A program made the position numbers and the translations under genes. The notes beneath the pieces were generated by a model, which ran no database searches, was not told where the DNA came from, and saw only the letters and a list, made by a program, of their open reading frames with translations. A stretch of DNA of 64,000 bases, taken from positions 1 to 64,000 of the forward strand of contig DWWS01000020.1 of assembly GCA_019119595.1 (NCBI GenBank), given 5' to 3'. Shown piece after piece: positions 60,278-64,000 of this stretch (the stretch's first letter is position 1; each line of letters starts with the position of its first letter). The DNA comes from Candidatus Eisenbergiella merdavium (GTDB lineage: Bacteria; Bacillota; Clostridia; Lachnospirales; Lachnospiraceae).

Positions 60278-61579
60278 CTATCCACGTCTGTCAAGCCGTT
60301 TTTTCTTCTCTGCGGAAAAGCTCAAAACTTCCATCATAATTCCTGCTGCAAATGCCGTGCTTCCCAGATTTCGATAGCTGTACCAATAGCACCATAGAGA
60401 GTGGGACTTCAGAAGAGCAATCCACAAACAGGGAATCAGACATAAAATCGCAAAAGGCAGGCATAAAAGAAACATTCTTCTGTTAAGCCCGAAGATTACT
60501 TTTTTTTCATAAAAAATAAATACTGCAGCCCCCAGAAGAATATATGGCCATCTTAACAGCACTTTTATATTTTTCCATAAAACCTGCAGAGAACTCAGCA
60601 TATCCCCATTTTCCTGAACGGCTTTGCCGGAATGTACGTTTACCCTTCCAAAAGCCTCCGCTATGACATTAACATCAAGAATGATACTGCCTATAATCCA
60701 CTTACCGGCCCACATTCCCACATAACCCAATCCCCAGCACAATCCCCATTTTACTATGTTCAAAATTTTTTCCTTCCAGTCTTTCTCATCTAAGAACAAG
60801 GCAGCGGAAGCCGGAACTACAAAAGCCGCTATGGGATATGTGAGGAAATCAAAGTACGCCACTCCAATTCCCACTAAAGTAAAGAAAAAGTAAATTCTAT
60901 TGTCGGCCAGTATTTTTTCACCATATCTGACCAAAACAAGCAACGAAAACAAAACAATGTAATAAATGGAAGAGAACTGCAGCGACATGGCTGTTGCAAC
61001 CGGATTCACAACTGCCACAAACAACCCTAATGGGACGATAATGCTATCCAATTTTCTCCTTACCAATTCGCGCAGCAGCAACAACAGAACAAATACTTGC
61101 ACGATCATGTTCAAAACACGAATATCCGCATAATCCATAAGAAGCAGTAAAGGCTTCAAATACAGCATATAGCCGTGCCAATACCGGTCATAATTGCTCT
61201 CTCCATCTGGAAGGATGCCATCCCATAAATAATTCTTCAGAACAACACATTTTGAGTTTTCCCCTTTTATCGTAGCATGCGGAACTGCAGCCGCCTGCTG
61301 CAACGGACCAAGAGTATCCGTTTCATGAATTGCCCCCAGAAGCATGATCGCATCCGTTTCGTTATCCAACTGGGTGGATTTATATCCCTGTACCTGCTGA
61401 GGATAAACGCTTTCCGTATAAAATATATCTATAGAACTGGCGACATGTTCCTTCATAACTTCTGTAGGAAGCATAAATATCAACGTCAGGGCAAGCATTC
61501 CAGCCACAACGGCTCCCAAAATCAAAACGCAAAGCTGCGCCGTTAACCGAATTCCTTTTCTGACAGCATCTATTTGCAT
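60278..61579 (-). CDS. Multi-pass membrane protein, unknown function
   Basis: This 433-residue protein has one N-terminal membrane helix (about 15-36), an outer loop of about 110 residues (YTESVYPQQVQGYKSTQLDNE, YLWDGILPDGESNYDRYWHGY) and then about nine helices. The order of elements resembles GtrC-like glucosyltransferases that use a polyprenyl-phosphate sugar, but no family motif is clear. Base composition looks AT-richer than that of genes before 60 kb. It lies between the two paralogous membrane proteins. The ribosome site is weak (GGTGTAGGC). Confidence 0.65.
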   Translation of the reverse strand: MQIDAVRKGIRLTAQLCVLILGAVVAGMLALTLIFMLPTEVMKEHVASSIDIFYTESVYPQQVQGYKSTQLDNETDAIMLLGAIHETDTLGPLQQAAAVPHATIKGENSKCVVLKNYLWDGILPDGESNYDRYWHGYMLYLKPLLLLMDYADIRVLNMIVQVFVLLLLLRELVRRKLDSIIVPLGLFVAVVNPVATAMSLQFSSIYYIVLFSLLVLVRYGEKILADNRIYFFFTLVGIGVAYFDFLTYPIAAFVVPASAALFLDEKDWKEKILNIVKWGLCWGLGYVGMWAGKWIIGSIILDVNVIAEAFGRVNVHSGKAVQENGDMLSSLQVLWKNIKVLLRWPYILLGAAVFIFYEKKVIFGLNRRMFLLCLPFAILCLIPCLWIALLKSHSLWCYWYSYRNLGSTAFAAGIMMEVLSFSAEKKKRLDRRG

Positions 61580-61663
61580 AGCCTACACCATCCCTTTCAC
61601 AATCCCCTGAATTTCTCATCATACAATGCCGTATACCTTTGCTTATCTCATTTCATAATCCGA

Positions 61664-63178
61664 TTATGGCTCTGTCATCACTACTTTTTTCTTACCGTAA
61701 AAATCCCGTACCACACGATTAGTAAACGCATTTTCGTCCGTCGTTACCGGCATATGCATCAATGGGCCTTGCTCAGGATTAATCGGGACCAGATATGCCT
61801 CCTTTATAGAATCATCCAACAGAATATCCATCTGCGATCTGATCTGTTCTCTAAAATCCTCAGCCTGGCCGCTGCTCACGTACTCATATACCCGCCGATC
61901 CACACAGTTACCCAGCCAACCGCGATTCAACAGAACTAAAATCCCTGCTGCCACCACCACAGGAAGCAGAATCCTGTAATGATATTTTTCCTTTAAAAAC
62001 TGCAATAAACATCTGGACTGCATTCCGCTTTTTATTTTTACACAGATCCATCCCTCACAATACAGGATTGCCATGACAGATACAACAAGGAATGTAAAAT
62101 ATTGAATTGTTTCCGGGCCTAATGATATTTCTATAGTGTCATACATCTCTGAATAAACCTCGGGAGCAAACATGGCACTGTAAAATCCATACATTACGAT
62201 AACAAAAAGCAACGGCATTGGATATTTCCAGGTATATTTCTCCACAGTCTTGCCCATAGATTCCAAGCCGAAGGCAGCGATCAAAAACAACAGGACAAAC
62301 ACCAGTGTTTTTTCCTGCGCCCATCTGCCAATTATTATCACACCCCTTCGCAGAGATTCATATATGGTATATACAGCCCGAGACAGATCAAAGCCAAACG
62401 CTTCCCCTCCGCGCACCTGATTGCCTGGTGCTTTGCACTGAATAATGAAGCCCGTCAGACATACCAAAAAAGGCAAAATCAGCCAAAGAACCTTTTTTCG
62501 ATCCGCCTGAAATGACAAGGCTCCTGCAATCACAAGAAACATAAGAAGTAAAAGGCTGGTAAAATAGCTGCTTCCGCCCACCATAAAAGCGCAGAGTGTT
62601 AATCCCGCCAAATATCTTTTTCTTCCCGTCCGCAAAAATTTAGACACACAGACAAGCCCAACCAGCCCAGCCGCATAGGGAAGCATATAATGAGTTGCTC
62701 CAACATACCAGTACATGCCGATCGCAGTACTGGGAATAAATTGATAGCATGCAATCAGAAGCCACGATGTATAAATAAGCCAGTCAGAAAGCGGCATACC
62801 AATCCGTTTAATACACACTTCATGCATAAAATAGAAGGTCGCCGAAATTACGGCAGCCGTCATGATAAACGGCACGATCCAGAATGAATACGGTACAAAA
62901 ACCTCAGGCATTAACGAAAAAAGAAAGGTTGTAAACCAATCCCCATTCCACCCCACATAATTTCTCTTTACTGTTTCAATAGCCGCCATGAATACTTCAA
63001 GCATAGAATGGCTCTCTATCCACGCCGCATGCGTCAACGCACTGTACCCATAGTCATCTCCGCTTGGTCTCGCGTAAAAGGCCAGATACCATATAGGGAG
63101 CATACTGATTCCGAAAATACCCAAAGACAATGCGGCAATACACTTACTATTCGTTAATTTTCCAAGCATCTTTTTCAT
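61664..63178 (-). CDS. Multi-pass membrane protein, DUF6056-like, paralog A
   Basis: This 504-residue protein has about eleven membrane helices; the first outer loop is YARPSGDDYGYSALTHAAWIES with the acidic pair. It aligns along its length with 58716-60194, including the helix patterns and the outer C-terminal domain (about 418-504, GQAEDFREQIRSQMDI, DSIKEAYLVPINPEQGPLMH). The DNA looks AT-richer than its paralog, so the two did not arise by a recent local duplication. TGAGG precedes the ATG. It starts 7 bp after the acyltransferase gene and probably shares its transcript. Confidence 0.78.
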   Translation of the reverse strand: MKKMLGKLTNSKCIAALSLGIFGISMLPIWYLAFYARPSGDDYGYSALTHAAWIESHSMLEVFMAAIETVKRNYVGWNGDWFTTFLFSLMPEVFVPYSFWIVPFIMTAAVISATFYFMHEVCIKRIGMPLSDWLIYTSWLLIACYQFIPSTAIGMYWYVGATHYMLPYAAGLVGLVCVSKFLRTGRKRYLAGLTLCAFMVGGSSYFTSLLLLMFLVIAGALSFQADRKKVLWLILPFLVCLTGFIIQCKAPGNQVRGGEAFGFDLSRAVYTIYESLRRGVIIIGRWAQEKTLVFVLLFLIAAFGLESMGKTVEKYTWKYPMPLLFVIVMYGFYSAMFAPEVYSEMYDTIEISLGPETIQYFTFLVVSVMAILYCEGWICVKIKSGMQSRCLLQFLKEKYHYRILLPVVVAAGILVLLNRGWLGNCVDRRVYEYVSSGQAEDFREQIRSQMDILLDDSIKEAYLVPINPEQGPLMHMPVTTDENAFTNRVVRDFYGKKKVVMTEP

Positions 63179-63185
63179 AATAACC

Positions 63186-64000
63186 TCACAGCAGTCTTTT
63201 TATTCCCGGAATCCTTTTCAGCAATATCGTATATGCCAGCGCCAACAAAAAACTGCCTATCACGTAGCAAGAACAGGCCACAATGCCAATTGACTTTTCC
63301 GTAAGATACAGATACAGCGGAAGAAGCTGTATGCGAGTGAACTGTTCCAGAAGGTAGATTCCCAAAACGCAACTTCCAATAAAAAGCACCAGTGATTCCA
63401 ACCAGCGTGGCAGACGATATCGAGAGCAAAGCCATCTGATACAGAAAAATATCCCAAGCGTAAGAATAGGAGATAAGAGTCCAATGCAGGCTTGATCGTA
63501 TATGCCAGTCTGATGGTAATCCCATACTATAATGCCGGTTGCTACAGCTATTTCCAACATAAGGCCTCCAGCAATCGCAAGGCACTGCCGTTTTCCTATT
63601 GTTTCTATTTGTATCCTGTTTCCCAGAAAATAGCCGGACAGAACATAAAAAGAATAAATATTTATCAGATACAGATTATCGTTTATCTGAATCCCTGTAA
63701 CCTTTTCCAATATCTGTATCCCTATACCGGCAAATAGCTGCAGTAGCAACAGATATAGAAATTCTCTATTTTCCAGGCTCTCCGCAAGCTTTCTTAAGAA
63801 CGGCAGCACGATTAATACGCCAAGATACAAATACAAATACCAGAAAGACTCCTGAACTGAGCCTTGCAGGAACCTTCTCAAGAAATCCATAACTGAAGCT
63901 CCGGTGTTTCTGCCTCTGGCAACCGCAATTACATAATAAAATACAGAAAATATAAATAAAACGGAAGCGATTCGAAAAATACGCTTCTGGTATATTTCTT
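63186..64000 (-). CDS. Acyltransferase-3 family membrane acyltransferase, 5' end outside window
   Basis: The minus-strand frame is open to the window edge, giving at least 271 residues that begin EIYQKRIFRIASVLFIF and end GIKRLL; the internal ATG at 63890 is not the start. The segments FWYLYLYLGVLIVLPFLRKL, INIYSFYVLSGYFLG and GIYLLEQFTRI fit the middle and C-terminal helices of OafA/NolL-type acyltransferases, which add acetyl or succinyl groups to surface sugars. The conserved N-terminal catalytic motif lies beyond the edge. It is upstream of the three membrane proteins in the same direction. Confidence 0.82.
   Translation of the reverse strand, partial: EIYQKRIFRIASVLFIFSVFYYVIAVARGRNTGASVMDFLRRFLQGSVQESFWYLYLYLGVLIVLPFLRKLAESLENREFLYLLLLQLFAGIGIQILEKVTGIQINDNLYLINIYSFYVLSGYFLGNRIQIETIGKRQCLAIAGGLMLEIAVATGIIVWDYHQTGIYDQACIGLLSPILTLGIFFCIRWLCSRYRLPRWLESLVLFIGSCVLGIYLLEQFTRIQLLPLYLYLTEKSIGIVACSCYVIGSFLLALAYTILLKRIPGIKRLL

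Noticed and set aside
1-64000. tRNA, rRNA and CRISPR arrays
   Set aside because: No cloverleaf, rRNA-like block or regular short repeat array was noticed. A tRNAscan or CRISPR search would settle this.

Overview
The window looks like a chromosomal segment of a Gram-positive anaerobe of the Clostridia, most likely a GC-rich Lachnospiraceae. The evidence is a tryptophan T-box leader, strong AGGAGG-type ribosome binding sites with frequent TTG starts, sigma-A type promoters, an LCP cell-wall ligase, Csp-type subtilase and Rpn/PD-(D/E)XK families common in this group, and the absence of any outer-membrane gene. Species cannot be read from the sequence. No rRNA, tRNA, CRISPR array, complete insertion sequence or prophage was seen. 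Almost every gene is on the minus strand; the exceptions are a small zinc-ribbon gene, an SGNH-fold gene and a MalY/PatB aminotransferase gene.

Layout. 1-2.5 kb: trpE-trpG behind a T-box whose specifier codon reads UGG (Trp). 2.6-10.1 kb: an Rpn-family nuclease, a Csp-like S8 protease, an extended ClpX, and a membrane-anchored HtrA with a long Q/N/G-rich cytosolic tail. 10.1-35.3 kb: a surface-polysaccharide locus with glmS, six GT2 glycosyltransferases in all (two of them large proteins with two GT2 regions), an LCP ligase, a polyprenyl-phosphate sugar-phosphate transferase, phosphoglucomutase, a methyltransferase-kinase fusion, an ABC exporter (Wzm and Wzt with a C-terminal glycan-binding domain), rfbC-rfbA-rfbB for dTDP-rhamnose (no rfbD seen), and a membrane-anchored GH25 muramidase. 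35.5-46.2 kb: a pair of half-size EamA (ArnE/F-like) membrane proteins, an SGNH-fold protein that has lost its catalytic residues, an MBOAT O-acyltransferase with a DltD-like partner and two membrane proteins, a GH43 glycosidase, and malY. 46.2-64 kb: a second glycan-modification locus with membrane GT-C-like glycosyltransferases (one GT87-like), an SGNH lipoprotein, GT2 polyprenyl-phosphate glycosyltransferases, an MBOAT-ACP-FkbH/HAD-IIIC acylation cassette, a ChbG/YdjC deacetylase, three related multi-pass proteins, and an acyltransferase-3 gene cut by the window edge.

How it fits together. The 12-35 kb genes would make a rhamnose-containing glycan on undecaprenyl phosphate, elongate it in the cytoplasm, cap it with the methyltransferase-kinase, export it through Wzm/Wzt (whose extra domain could read the cap) and attach it to peptidoglycan with the LCP protein. 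The two MBOAT systems and the polyprenyl-linked sugar transferases would then decorate it outside. This logic resembles the E. coli O9a WbdD/Wzt system placed in a Gram-positive envelope, combined with an ACP-dependent acylation cassette. That is the most interesting part of the window. The roles are inferred from domains and gene order.

A second theme is structural: many intergenic gaps hold stacked perfect palindromes with 3-6 nt loops, several lying directly upstream of Shine-Dalgarno sequences.
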